Below are positions 1-10,178 of a DNA stretch of 64,000 nucleotides, piece by piece; positions within the stretch are counted from its first letter, which is position 1; each line of letters opens with the position of its first letter. Position numbers and translations under genes: made by a program. Source of the stretch: Adiantum capillus-veneris (lineage: Eukaryota > Streptophyta > Polypodiopsida > Polypodiales > Pteridaceae); NCBI GenBank assembly GCA_014529385.2, contig CM043969.1, positions 31,159,446 to 31,223,445 of the forward strand, given 5' to 3'. Below the pieces are notes generated by a model that saw only the letters and a list, made by a program, of their open reading frames with translations, was not told the origin of the DNA and searched no databases.

Positions 1-158
1 TCACTGTACTCCAGCTACCTGTACCTGTCCCTGTAACCTGTAACCTGTAACCTGTAATCTGCAACCTGCAACATGTAATCCCAAAGCTCGAAGCTCGAAG
101 CTCGAAGCTCGAAGCAGAAGGTACTCGAAGAAGATCCTCCGTGGGGGCACCAAAAGAA
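1..158 (-). other. 5' leader and primer-binding site of element F
   Basis: This lies directly inside an LTR and matches the leader of element D (61740-61881) in the same order. Read on the minus strand, a primer-binding-like site at 133-152 begins TGGTGCCCCCAC; it is followed by GAGGATC and by a repeat-rich leader. Positions 19-75 hold imperfect heptamers of the CCTGTAA type, and 83-118 hold about five copies of GAAGCTC. The site on this side shows that the adjacent LTR is a minus-strand 5' LTR whose element continues off the left edge. No coding sequence is visible. Confidence 0.6.
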
Positions 159-1294
159 TGTGAGCGGGATGAAAACACACACAGCGCCTCTATAACGACC
201 CGACACACACTCTTGGAATGATACACACACACACTATGGGGCACCACTCGGCTTACACAACCAGTCTGGCCGAGACAGGGAACACACCTCTGGAGTGAGA
301 GGAGAGAGACTATCCACTTGCCCACTCCACACAGACACACACACACACACAAAAAACTCAGCTCAAAAGGGGATAATTTCTGATGTTTAGATACAAATGA
401 GCTTGGGCCAACACCAATGGGGCAAATAGCTCACACAATATGGGTAAAATAAGCCAGATACAATCACAAACTAGAGCAGAAGTTTCGATCATAGGAGAAA
501 CTTACACAGCAAAAATAGCAGAAAAAGAGTGAGGAATTTGGCAAAATGGACAGCGCCATCGCGTTCGGAATGGCCCAAAACCCCAGTCTACAATGTCAAA
601 GTGCTCAAATCCGACCTCGGATGAGCAGTTTACGGCCAAAACAGGCTCCAAAAACCCAAAAAAAACACACCTGCGGCTGTTCCTCCTCTCTTCTCCACAT
701 TTTTTCTGGTCTTCTCTCTGTTTTCTCAGTTCCCACAGTTAGCTTTATTAGTTGGGCACCCTTGGCCTTTTAGATGACCTCAAACGGACCCCGAACAGGC
801 AAAAAACTGACCTCGCAGTGCATAGTTGTCACCTTTTTGCATCATCCGCACACCTGGCACTCAGCTTTTTTCAATAATGCATCCGACCACCACGTGAAGT
901 GGCCCCAAAGTATGGTCCTCATGATGACCTTTCTGCATAACTCTCACAAGAAAACACCCACGTTGTGTCCGTCCTCATCCGCGTGCAAATATTGACCTCG
1001 TTCGCCCTCCTGACGCCACTAGATGCCATCTGACGCACCTGCTGACCTCACGTCGTCGGCCCGCGGATAGCTTCCTCGAGAATTTTTACGCGCTATAAAC
1101 TCCTCATTATTGTAGAAAAAACATACTGGTACTGGTGATAGTGAAAATCGATGCACTATGTACACACTGTCCTACCTGTACACATGTGGGCCCCACATAA
1201 CCACCTGGCTAAGGAAAATGGGCACTCCTTTATTTGATGCACCATGCATGTATATGTACATATGCGCAATCCCTTGCTCCAAAAAACTCCTGAC
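159..1294 (-). mobile_element. 5' LTR of Tat-like gypsy element F
   Basis: About 1136 bp, starting TGTGAGCGGG and ending CTCCTGACA on the plus strand, so it has TG...CA ends. Three further copies occur in the window, all in the same orientation: 38783-39919 (solo), 47683-48827 and 61882-63010 (the LTRs of element D). Orientation is set by the primer-binding-like site on the left, so the element is minus-strand. The right flank (CCGCC) runs straight into coding sequence of element A, which suggests F inserted into the gag of A; the other target flank is outside the window. Confidence 0.8.
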
Positions 1295-1673
1295 ACCGCC
1301 AACTTTAGAATTTGAGGAATACAATCAAGTAGATTTGAAGCCTTTAAAACGGCTTAGTATAGATAATCCTAGGATCGGAGTCTATTGCTGGGAAGATAAA
1401 AACATAAAAGATCTTATGTGGACTTTACATGCCAAACCAGGACAACTAACGGCCATGAAGACCATCTATATCTTCAAGATCAAGGATAAGGGATTAGTGG
1501 ACCTACCAACCTACCTGTTTAAGGATTGTTATAACAACTTTGTTATGATGACTCCTAAGGAGGTAGAACAAATCAAATACCAAGGGTATTCCATACGGGA
1601 TTGGATATTGGGACAAGGACCAGAAACCATTCCAAGAGATGAACACCGTGAGACATCATCTGAGATAATGTGA
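1295..1673 (+). pseudogene. gag N-terminal region of A (fragment)
   Basis: An open stretch of about 125 codons starts abruptly at the edge of the F LTR and ends at a TGA at 1671-1673. The frame is also open backwards through the LTR to an ATG at 1158, but that part is LTR sequence and not gag. The peptide contains a RIGVYCWEDKNI stretch and a TPKEVEQIKYQGYSIRDW stretch. I do not recognise the fold. Position directly upstream of a clear gag capsid-like domain makes a gag N-terminal or pre-gag role the simplest reading. 1674-1906 continues in broken frames. Confidence 0.45.
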
Positions 1674-1906
1674 AGAAACCAGAATCCACCTCATCACATA
1701 GAAAACCGGGTGACACTAAGACCAGTCCAGGGCTACATGAGTCACTATTTCCAAGAGACTAGTTTGAAGGACTCGAAATAGAACCAAATGCTAGGAGACT
1801 AGGAGTTGAACCAAACAGACGTGTCAGACCAGCTGATTTTCAAAAATGAGTCAGAAAATACAGTGGATTAGGGGATCCATACGAGCACCTAGCAAGCTTT
1901 AAGCAA

Positions 1907-2410
1907 GTGCTAAGAGCAGAATGTATATTTGATTACAATACTCAATTTGAGGGGTTTGGAATGACATTAGAAGAAAAAGCATTTACATGGTTCCAAAACA
2001 TTCCACCAAGGTCAATCATGGACTTGAACACATTAGCTCAAGGAATCAAAACGGGGATCAAACATAATACGGTAGCTCAAATCTACAGCTTTAAACAGAA
2101 ACATGGTGAGTTTGTTAGGGATTGTGCAACTCGAATGATACAATACATTTCTACATGCCCAGGGCTAGAGATACCTGCAGAAGAACGACTTGTATCCTTG
2201 TTTCTAGAGGGACTGCTAAACAAACAACTTCATGCTATACTCTATAGTAAAAAGCATACAACCCTAGAAGAGTGTGTGTCTATTGACTTAGGAGACAATT
2301 GTGATATTTTTAATGAAGAAGATGTCCCTAAGGATAACCAAAGTGAGAAAACAGCATCCACTAAACCAACACAAGTGGGAACGGCTGTTGCAGCACCACT
2401 TCAGCCATAG
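1907..2410 (+). pseudogene. gag capsid-like domain of A
   Basis: The 167-residue open frame carries the retrotransposon gag pattern. A Trp-Phe-rich helix (EKAFTWFQNIPPRSI) is followed by a segment with FKQKHGEFVRDCATRMIQ and then LVSLFLEGLLNKQLH, the usual 'LFLxGL' helix of plant gypsy capsid. It would assemble virus-like particles in the cytoplasm and package element RNA. The start is only the first in-frame start; homology begins upstream. An acidic tail (about residues 135-150) follows. It is isolated from the next domain by stops. Confidence 0.75.
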
Positions 2411-2952
2411 AAGACATGCTCAAAAGGATGAACGACATGATGAACAACATGCAAAAAGCACCTATGAGGGGACGAGGACAAGGGATACCTCAATAGGGAC
2501 AACCAATTAGGCCACAAAAAATGGTGTGAAATTGAGGGTAAATGGACCAACCATGAGACCCATGAGTGCTGCTTCAGACCAAAGTATGATGGGAATGTTC
2601 ACTACGTGCCCATGAGACCACAAAGACAACCCATGTACAGATATCAACCTAATATGGCCCAAGCTCAAAGACCACCAATGGGTATGGAAACTGTGTTGGG
2701 ACAACAACCTCCGTACCCATGACATAATGCAGTGCCTGTAAAGTACATGCATTCTGAAGGAGTCATAGATGAATAAGCATTAGTGCATGTTACACCCTAT
2801 GTGGAGCCTAGTCCATCTACAGTAATGGTAGAAGGAGATTGGTATAATTCACATCCATCACCAATGGAAGAAACCGTGACTTATGCTCCACCAGAGCTTG
2901 CACCAATGTATTATGTACCTAATCAAGAAGTCAGAACTCCCATGATAGATCC
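2411..2952 (+). pseudogene. Pro/Gln/Met-rich gag linker of A
   Basis: A frame with only a few stops between the capsid and zinc-knuckle parts encodes a Met, Pro, Gln and Tyr-rich segment (around 2608-2720) and then a Pro/Glu/Tyr segment (2780-2955). This composition is typical of the flexible gag linker before the nucleocapsid. No domain is recognised. In-frame stops near 2720, 2775 and 2955 show decay. Confidence 0.45.
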
Positions 2953-3399
2953 ATGATTAAGCCAAGAACGGAAAACTGTCATAATTGTGGTGCGGATGAT
3001 CACTGGAAAAATGAATGCCCAGAGCCTGACCAAAACCTCAAACCAGTTGAATCCTATTGCATACAATGTTGCAAAAAGGGAGGACACTTTTCGAAATATT
3101 GTCCTAAAAATCCTTTAAACAAGGGTAAAACAGTAATAAACGTAGTCCAAGTGATACCTAGTAGCTCATTAGAGAGTGAACCGATTGTTCAAATCAAGGT
3201 AATCACTAGAGCCAGGCAAAGAAAAAGAAACACCACTCCTCTTCAAAAAATACGAAATTTTCCTCTCAAAGTATCAAAAGAAGCAAAAGTAAAAGATATG
3301 AGATTAGAAAACAAAAACAACGGGTTGAAATTGAGGAGAAAGCAAAAAAGCTATTCCAGGAAAAGTTTAAAGAAACTGAAAGTGAAATCAAGGAAATAA
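2953..3399 (+). pseudogene. gag nucleocapsid (zinc knuckles) of A
   Basis: 148 codons. The first knuckle, CHNCGADDHWKNEC, fits CX2CX4HX4C exactly. A second Cys/His cluster, CIQCCKKGGHFSKYC, follows about 20 residues later with one extra residue before the His. The C-terminal half is strongly basic (many Lys and Arg), fitting RNA binding. This would be the nucleocapsid part of gag that binds and condenses genomic RNA. It ends in a stop and is followed by about 560 bp of degenerate sequence. Confidence 0.75.
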
Positions 3400-3961
3400 T
3401 CGTGAAATCTGGAGGATTCTGGTTGATAGAATTTTTGAGCCTATTATTACCGCTTGGAAGCCTACCAAGTAGGACTTAAAGCAGACCAAAACATGGAAAA
3501 CAAATGGAAAAACTATCCTTCTCCAGACATGGAAGCAGCTAAGCTAAAAGCTTATCAAAATTTGGTAATAATCACGCAAGAAATTCTGGGAAAAACAAAA
3601 ACCCAAGCTTGAAAGTATCGGAAAACTTGAAGAGCTAGTGGTAAGAGACACTAAAGAAAAATCTCATGTGGTGGCAGAAACCCACCTTAAAACAAAAGAA
3701 CCAAAGCTTATAGTGCCTGACAGCGATGACGCCTTAGATGGAATTCCATTCCTAGAGGAAGATTGGCCAGAACACTCATGGAAAACATTAGAGGGATCAA
3801 TGATGGAAGCCTAACTCTAAAGTCAGCTCCTATAGAGGAAGTCTGATGGGATAACCTACCTTCTCATCTGAACATGGATGTATAATCCTTGTACGGGGAT
3901 TGCGGATCTGAAGCTTCAGTAATGTCAAAACCATTGACCTTGAAAAAATTTACCTTCTTAC
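3400..3961 (+). pseudogene. Degenerate gag-protease linker of A
   Basis: No long open frame. Short Lys/Glu-rich stretches in several frames suggest decayed coding sequence between nucleocapsid and protease. Nothing else is visible. Confidence 0.3.
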
Positions 3962-4333
3962 TTGGGAGATAGCAAAGATGAATCCATAGTGTGTAAGACC
4001 ACTCAAGTAAAAAGAGCTGAACAGACCCTAGAAGTAGACAACATTCATTCAATCATGTCTACACCCATCCAATGCACTCTTACCTTGCGAGAACAGTTAA
4101 AACGCAGACCATACTTATGGAATGATCTACAAAAAACCCTAGAGAAGGTAGGGATTAATCTCAAAAAATTTGGGAAATTTGAGAAAAAAAATGGAAAACA
4201 AAGAGATTCTTCCATGAACAAAGTTGGAGAATATTATGAAGGGGAAGAAGGAAAAACCACCCTTTCAGTGAAATATAATGACATTGAAACCATGGCAATA
4301 CTGGATAGTGGAGTAGGCATAGCCATTTTTTAG
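3962..4333 (+). pseudogene. Retropepsin remnant of A (first protease domain)
   Basis: The C-terminal part of this 123-codon frame contains VKYNDIETMAILDSGVGIAIF, matching the beta-strand plus active-site Asp of retroviral-type aspartic proteases (LDSG, the D-S/T-G motif). The frame stops right after it, so the flap and the second half are lost or frameshifted; 4334-4470 contains several stops. The role would have been cleavage of the gag-pol polyprotein. It sits in the normal place, between nucleocapsid and RT. Confidence 0.6.
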
Positions 4334-4470
4334 CCATTCAAGTGGACTCAAATTTTAGAGACAATGGATGTATGTCTATGCCTACTCAATTTTGCAATGA
4401 GGATGGCTATGACATAATTCCGATCTAAATAATTTCAATCCTCAGCATTGAAGACAAATATGAGGAACCC

Positions 4471-4908
4471 ATGGACTTAATGAAAGCTCAACAAGTCTTT
4501 TTAGGCCTCTACTACGATGCAATTGATGAGTTAGATGAACACTCAGCTACCTCAGAAGGTTCGGGGTCAGAAAAAGAACATATGAGAGCTAAGCTACTCT
4601 TAAAAGGAGGGAAGGAAAAGCTTTTTGACTTTCCAAACCAGAAATTGAGAAGACAAAAATGGTATAGACAAAATAGAGACACTACAAATATGAAAACACG
4701 ACCTATGCCATCGGTCTCTAGTAGAACACAATTCTTGATGCAGATAGATGCAAATGATTGTGTCAAGGACAAAATCACTAGTAGATATCCTTCAAACAAA
4801 AATTCAGAAATGTCTCAAACATCGAGAAAAACAAGGAAGGGTACTCAAGGAAACCCACAGGATAAAAAACCACTCATGACTCAAATCAAGCGGAAAAACA
4901 AATATTAA
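4471..4908 (+). pseudogene. Protease-RT linker of A, part 1
   Basis: A 145-codon frame begins DLMKAQQVFLGLYYDAIDELDE and becomes Lys/Arg-rich. I do not recognise a domain. Location between the protease remnant and the RT N-terminus suggests polyprotein linker. It ends in a stop at 4906-4908. Confidence 0.35.
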
Positions 4909-4911
4909 GAG

Positions 4912-5346
4912 TTGAGAAAAGCTCTAAAGGAGATATATACGACCAAAATGGAGATCACGGAAGAGGATGGTAAGGATGTAATGAGTGTTCCATCCCATTA
5001 CAAAAACTATACTCTCCAAGATCGAAAAATCAAAGTCGAACAACCTGTTAGGGAACTAGAGAAACAGGGTGAGTCTTACGAAGGGCCTAAAAACACTAAA
5101 AATATAGACCTGGTTGAACCGGGAGAAGAGCCTAGACCTGCTTACATTACGAATGACCTAACAGAAGAAGAAGAAGAGCTTTTGCTAAGCTTGCTAAAGG
5201 AATGCCGAGATATCTTCACTTGGTCTTACAAGGATCTCAAGGGTGTTGATCCAGAAACCTGTCAACATACCATATCCATGAGAGATGATGCGAAACCAAG
5301 TAAACAATGCCATATACGTATAATGAAACATTTTCCAAGAAGATAA
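4912..5346 (+). pseudogene. RT N-terminal extension of A
   Basis: 144 codons. The second half (TEEEEELLLSLLKECRDIFTWSYKDLKGVDPETCQHTI) is the conserved segment found just N-terminal to RT in plant gypsy polyproteins, where a short helix and F-A/T-W-S-Y-x-D-x-G precede the polymerase. It overlaps the following RT frame by 40 bp in another frame, which marks a frameshift. Confidence 0.65.
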
Positions 5347-6053
5347 AAGAAGAGATTGAAAAACTAAAGGAAGCCGAATTCATTTACGAAATTGAACACA
5401 CAGATTGGGTGTCTCCAATTGTGGAAGTACCCAAGAAGAATGGAAAATTACGAGTGTGTGTTAATCTCAAAAAGGTGAATGCAGCTACCATTAGAAACAA
5501 CTTTCCTCTTCCAATCACTGAGCAAGTTTTAGAACGAGTTGCAGGAAAAGAAGCTTACAACTTCCTAGACAACTTTTTGGGATACAATCAACTTTTGGTT
5601 GACCCCAAAGATCAGCATAAAACTGCTTTTGCGACAGAATGGGGTATATTTTCCTATCGGGTTATGCCGTTTGGGTTAACTAATGCTCCAGTCACATTTC
5701 AAAGTTTGATAAGCCATGATTTCAAATAATATCTTAGGAAATATTTAGAAGTGTATATGGATGATCTATGCGTACATTCATCAATCCAGGCTGATAATTT
5801 TGAACACCTCAAAAAGGTATTCAAAAAATGTAGACTTTATAGGATTTGCTTAAATCCTGAAAAGTGCACATTCATGGGTAGACAAGGAAAACTTCTTGGA
5901 CATATAGTGTCTAAAAATGACATAGCTACTGATATTGAGAAGATTCATGTCATTGCTAATTTGCCTAGACCAACCACACTCAAGGATGGGGCATTGTGGA
6001 TATTACCGACGGTTCATCTACATGTACGCTATAATTGCAAAACCCATGTATAG
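5307..6053 (+). pseudogene. Reverse transcriptase of A
   Basis: Two open pieces (5307-5729 and 5751-6053) separated by one stop. Piece one has WVSPIVEVPKKNGKLRVCVNLKKVN, then FPLPITEQVLERVAGKEAYNFLDNFLGYNQ and the MPFGLTNAPVTFQ block. Piece two starts at the catalytic YMDD box (YMDDLCVHS) and continues to the LNPEKCTF and LLGHIVS motifs. This is Ty3/gypsy-type RT, which copies element RNA into DNA in the particle. The usual FSGYNQ has become FLGYNQ, consistent with decay. Confidence 0.85.
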
Positions 6054-6625
6054 CTTGATTACACACTTTGAATGGACCGAATCATGTTAAGAATCCTTCA
6101 TGAAGCTTAAGCAAGCTCTCACCTCAGCTCCAATATTGAAAGCACCAGATTGGAATAAGGTATTCCATGTAGATGTAGATGCTTCCAATTTTTCTATTGG
6201 TTGTATACTAGCTCAACCAGGACGGGAAAATTGACTTTTCTATTTCTTATGCTAGCCGACAATTGAACTTGGCGGGAAAGAATCACACCACCACCGAACA
6301 GGAAGGATTAGGAATGATCTATGCCGTTAAAAAGTATAGAGATTACCTATTAGCCAACAAGTTTGTGTTCTTTGTGGACCACCAAGCTTTGTTGTATTTG
6401 GTCAACAAGCCATGTAGCAGAGGAACAATAGTGAGATGGTTCGTCATTCTTCTGGAATTTGATTTCACTGTGGTTGTAAAAAGGGGCACTACATATCAAC
6501 GAGCAGATCATTTATCAAGGATTGTTTCAGGAGAATCACCTAAAGGGATAGATGATGATCTACCAGATACCTATTTGTTCTCCGTGGAAATGTACCGTGA
6601 TGGTAGGAAAACATTGCGTCATTGA
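6054..6625 (+). pseudogene. RNase H of A
   Basis: 6160-6262 encodes VFHVDVDASNFSIGCILAQ with the first catalytic Asp (DASN), broken by a frameshift. The open part 6263-6625 has NHTTTEQEGLGMIYAVKKYRDYLL (the conserved Glu), FFVDHQALLYL (the Asp of 'TDH') and ADHLSRI. It would degrade the RNA strand of the RNA/DNA hybrid. Only this retroviral-type RNase H is visible in A. It ends at a TGA; 6626-6900 is degenerate connection. Confidence 0.8.
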
Positions 6626-7633
6626 TGACAATAGCTCAAGTGGATTCACAAATACCACTTCCTATCATGATCAGATTAATTGAGCAATTGGCTATGTATC
6701 AATTACTAGTTGGTAGGCTATACAAAAGAAATTGAGATGGGATATTTCTCTTATGCATTAATCCTAAAGAAAACGAACAGTAACTATGTCAAGCACATGT
6801 TAGCATAGTAGGACTTCACTTTGTGGAAGACCAAACTATGCAACGAATCTTGAGACTTGGAGTATTTTGGCCGACTACGAGGAGCGGTGTTCGATCTTTT
6901 GTAGAGGATTGCCCTCAATGTCATAAACACCCATACCTCATGTAACATTGTTTCAAATGTCACATGTTCCTAAGTGGAGTAACTATATAGTTACTTACTT
7001 ATCAAGCCGAACATTTCTTGAGGATATGAGTAAACGCCATCAAAAAGCAGTTGAAATTGAAGCAAGAGACTGTTGTTATTGGGAACCAATTGTATTGGAG
7101 AGGTATAGATCAACATTTGCATCTTTGTGCAAATGAAAACGAGTATATTCCGATTATAGAACAAGCACATGCTGCATTAGCTGGACGTCACTTTTCTAGT
7201 GAGACCACCACAAGAGCAATCGTGATGGCAGGCATATGGTGGCCAACACTTTTTGCAAATGCTAAAGAATATGTTCAAAAGATGTGATGCTTGTCAACGA
7301 GCAAAAATGTCAACACTAGTAGATAGCATGCCCTTAAGACCAATGATGGGGGCTAGAGGTTTTGCAAAATGGGGTATAGATTTTGTTGGGCCAATACAGC
7401 CACCTGCTTATAGAACCCAAGCTCAATATATCATTGTAGCTATGGACTGTTTGACCAAGTGGATCGAGGCTAAAGCAGCTCAAAAGAATAATGTGAGAAC
7501 CACTGCTACATTCTTATATGAGTATGTATTCACGAGATGTGGACTGCCAATAGAAATTGTCAAAGATCGGGAAACTCATTTCCTCAATGAGCAAATGGAG
7601 TATTTTCTTAATGAGTTTATGGTCATCCATAAC
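6626..7633 (+). pseudogene. Integrase N-terminal half of A
   Basis: Two decayed copies of an HHCC zinc-binding-like region are suggested: 6800-6960, and 7051-7287 with IIEQAHAALAGRHFSSETTTRAIVMAGIWWPTLF. These are followed by CDACQRAK and the catalytic core start KWGIDFVGPIQPP (first Asp) and EIVKDRETHFLNEQ (second Asp; normally SDRG). The frame is shifted near 7253-7287. The coding stops at the insertion of B after VIHN at 7633 and resumes at 17038. The HHCC and core would bind and join element DNA to the chromosome. Confidence 0.8.
7629..7633. repeat. Target-site duplication of B, left
   Basis: ATAAC directly precedes the TGTTGTTGAA terminus of B and is repeated exactly at 17038-17042. This 5-bp duplication is normal for gypsy integration. 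Confidence 0.95.
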
Positions 7634-8028
7634 TGTTGTTGAATAAACACACAAGCAATGAATAATCTCCAAGATATTGATTTCTGATTAATTCAGGGCT
7701 AAGTAGTACTGTGTGTGAGATAGAATCAGGAAATCAGAGAGACAATGAGAGAACGAGAGAGACTCAAACAAAACATCAGAGATTGTATATCAAGAAAATC
7801 CCCAGTACAAGTTCCTAAACAAGAATCAATGCAATCCCGACTCCCAAAGTTCCCCATTCCCAAATATAAAGCTGCGCCCTGAATTCAGTTAGAACTGCCT
7901 GATTCTTGGCATACACTAATAATATCCGATTAAGGTCTTTAGGCTTACAATATCTGACTAGCTACTAACATTCAGAAAATACATCCGATATCCGACTACA
8001 TATCCGACTTTTTATTTACCATTCAACA
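7634..8028 (-). mobile_element. 3' LTR of B
   Basis: 395 bp, plus-strand ends TGTTGTTGAA and TTCAACA, same length as the partner at 16643-17037. The ATCCGA(C) motif recurs several times in the half nearest 8028, which on the coding strand is the U3 start and a candidate regulatory region. The inner boundary at 8028/8029 is exact because the partner LTR diverges at the same point. Confidence 0.93.
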
Positions 8029-8132
8029 CATGGCACGTCCCGATGGTGGATTTGACAAAATCTGACTCAGATCCACACATCCCTTGATCAGTAAAGACCA
8101 AGTCAAAAATAAAATGCCATGATTACATCATA
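8029..8132 (-). other. Conserved 3' untranslated block of B
   Basis: Between the last accessory stop and the 3' LTR. On the minus strand it reads through GATCAAGGGATGTGTGGATC and ends CGTGCCATG at the LTR edge. Element H has nearly the same block at 63695-63765. No continuous polypurine tract adjoins the LTR; the purine-richest stretch is about 45-65 bp away. Confidence 0.6.
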
Positions 8133-8651
8133 TCAAACAATGGGTTCATTGGTAAATACTTCATAATCTGACAAGTAATCTGGAACAAGCACAATAGGTT
8201 CAAAAACTGTCGCTGATCCAACATTAGCACCAACAACCACTTCATTATCTAGCAAAATAGTGATCTCTTGCTCATTTGATCTCTGAATTGCAGACAAACC
8301 TTCACTAGTACCCATATCCATTGAAACTGGATCAACCGATATCTTCTTCTCAGCAAATGTAGATTGTGCAATATTCTTTCCAATATAATCCTGAACCTGT
8401 TTTCTGTACAAATCTCTATCTTTCTTCAACTGTTCCATCTTCTTTAGTAAATCAGCTTCATGGTTACTGACAAACCCTGATATGAGCTTCTCATAAGGAT
8501 GCTTGATAAGGGAACCCATCTTTTCTCTGAAGGTTGCCCATACTTCCTGCATTCCTGTTTCCAAATGTTTCCTTAGGACTGACATGTCCCCTTCAAACAT
8601 AAGAACACCATTGACATCTACTTCTTCTTCTCCCATCACCTGTTTCTCCAA
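8133..8651 (-). pseudogene. Accessory ORF of B, C-terminal part
   Basis: 172 codons, last open frame before the 3' LTR. It has a Glu/Lys-rich helical segment (residues about 28-90, MQEVWATFREKMGSLIKHPYEKLISGF...KKMEQLKKDRDLYRKQ) that looks like coiled coil, and an acidic Val-rich tail. I do not recognise a domain. Together with the three open frames upstream it forms one post-integrase accessory region, in the position where some plant gypsy elements carry an envelope-like ORF. No membrane segment is visible here. Confidence 0.55.
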
Positions 8652-8672
8652 TTACTCCAAAGGTTTAGTTCT

Positions 8673-9122
8673 CTAATTTAAGATCTGATTCTCCACATGC
8701 AACTCTTTATTGACAGTGGCCAGCCATTGCAATTTGGATTGGACTTTTGTTTCCAAATCCACTATCCAGTCTTCAAACATCTGTAAAGAAAGATTTTCCT
8801 TGGCTAACTCATTCTTATGTGCCACCATCAGATCCTGAATTTCCTTTTGATGTGTAACTTTTACATTCTCCAACACTTTCTGCAAGGCATTAGCATGAAC
8901 AATTTGATCATGCAATAGTATATTTGAAACACTAGAATCAGCCACATATTGTAATTGTACTTCCATATCCTGTTGTTGTTGATGAATAAACTCTTTGACA
9001 CCTAAAAGCATCTTCTCTGCCATTCCAGCATCTGTTGGCTTGAAAGTCTTTGGAGAAGACAAATGATCAAAATTCAGTTGTTCGACTATAGGCTCCACCT
9101 CTGCTTTTCTCTTCTTGGTCAA
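8673..9122 (-). pseudogene. Accessory ORF of B, coiled-coil part
   Basis: 149 codons beginning with a basic cluster (MTKKRKAEVEP, possible nuclear localisation signal). It is then largely helical and Gln/Glu-rich (EFIHQQQQDMEVQLQYVAD, VTHQKEIQDLMVAHKNELAKENLSL), with spacing suggestive of coiled coil. The stop at its end is separated from the next frame by only about 20 bp, so it probably belonged to the same protein as 8133-8651. Function unknown. Confidence 0.5.
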
Positions 9123-9179
9123 AGTGAAAACCTTGCCAAGATTGACCTGATTTGATGTCCCTGTATTAGGCTTCTTTAA

Positions 9180-9482
9180 TTAAATATCCATGTCCTTCAA
9201 AGAGTGTTCAACTTCAGGAATATGCACACTTTTGAGAGCTTCACTGTGATTATAACCTACTTTAATCATGAACACATAAGTCTCTGCCTTCGCCTGATCA
9301 TTGAGTAGCTCTGTAGGTACTTGCACCCCATGAATATTAGGGTGTGGTTGTGTATACCCTTCTGCCTTGCCTACATTAGTCAAAGAAACATCACTACTAT
9401 CCAACTTTTGAACATAAGAAAACAAGGCTGCCAAGTAGGCACACAACCTACTGTTTGTAGAAGCTTTCCTCATGTCATACAT
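9180..9482 (-). pseudogene. Accessory ORF of B, middle part
   Basis: 100 codons, no recognised domain. It lies between the globular N-terminal part (9522-10178) and the coiled-coil parts, and is probably one more segment of the same broken ORF. Visible features are a NSRLCAYLAALFSYVQKLD helix and a region containing HGVQVPTELLNDQAKAETYVFMIKVG. Confidence 0.45.
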
Positions 9483-9521
9483 ATTAATCTCCCCATTGAT
9501 CCTCTCATAAACTAGATAAGC

Positions 9522-10178
9522 TCAATTAACACTTCCTCCTTGCTTATCAAAACAGAGAGGAGCAAAATTCTCCTTGGACATGTAATCAAATTTAACTAGG
9601 AAACAGATTTTCTCTAGATACCACTTCAGCTGCTCTCTTCTAACAGTTTTGACATTCTTCAACATGTAATAGTTTCTGCTACCCTCTCTGGCTCCAAACT
9701 CCTTCTTCAACAAGAAATCAGAGCACCTAGGAATATGAAAAGCTCCATTGATTGGAAGTTTAAATACCTCAGCAATCAATTGAGGACTCAAAGCTACATT
9801 GGTAAATATCATACCCTTTGTCTTTCTAACAATCTCCACTTGAGATTTAGTATACATGTTTCCTTTCCACTTTTGCCATGGCAAAAGAGCAAAATCAAAT
9901 AAACCTATCTTCTTTAACCACAATGAATGTACCTTTGAAAAACAGTTAAGGTCCACTCTGAAATCCACATAGGGCTCCATCAAGGTTTGATACAACTTGA
10001 TGGGTGTCATTGCCGGTGGGTTATCGGGATCTTCTTCTCCAGAAGGTTGGTCTTCAAGCTCAGGACTTCTCACGTCTATCCTCATGGACACTTGATTTCT
10101 CCTTGAGTGCTTGCTGCTTGGCTCTTCTTCATCAAGTAATGGTCGGGTAGCAGGTACCCCTTTTGGTTTGCCCATCAT
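9522..10178 (-). pseudogene. Accessory ORF of B, N-terminal globular domain
   Basis: 218 codons. The N-terminus is charged and disordered-looking (LLDEEEPSSKHSRRNQ...), then from about residue 65 a globular domain: FSKVHSLWLKKIGLFDFALLPWQKWKGN, SQVEIVRKTKGMIFTNVALSPQLIAEVFKLPINGAF. The 'element-encoded residues then I-x-L-P-x-x-G' pattern resembles the putative plant transposon protein domain found beside gypsy pol genes, as I remember it. Element G has a comparable segment (VVITKDIVVEALRLPTEG). Role unknown. It starts about 280 bp after the integrase stop. Confidence 0.55.

Noticed and set aside
19-75. Telomere-like array
   Set aside because: The unit is CCTGTAA and degenerate, not the plant TTTAGGG or a close variant, and it lies in a retroelement leader.
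159-1294. 5' LTR of element A
   Set aside because: Its primer-binding-like site is on the left, so it is a minus-strand 5' LTR, while A is plus-strand.
2507-2752. Minus-strand frame opposite A gag linker, and other antisense frames within pol regions
   Set aside because: They are antisense shadows of the element coding strand.
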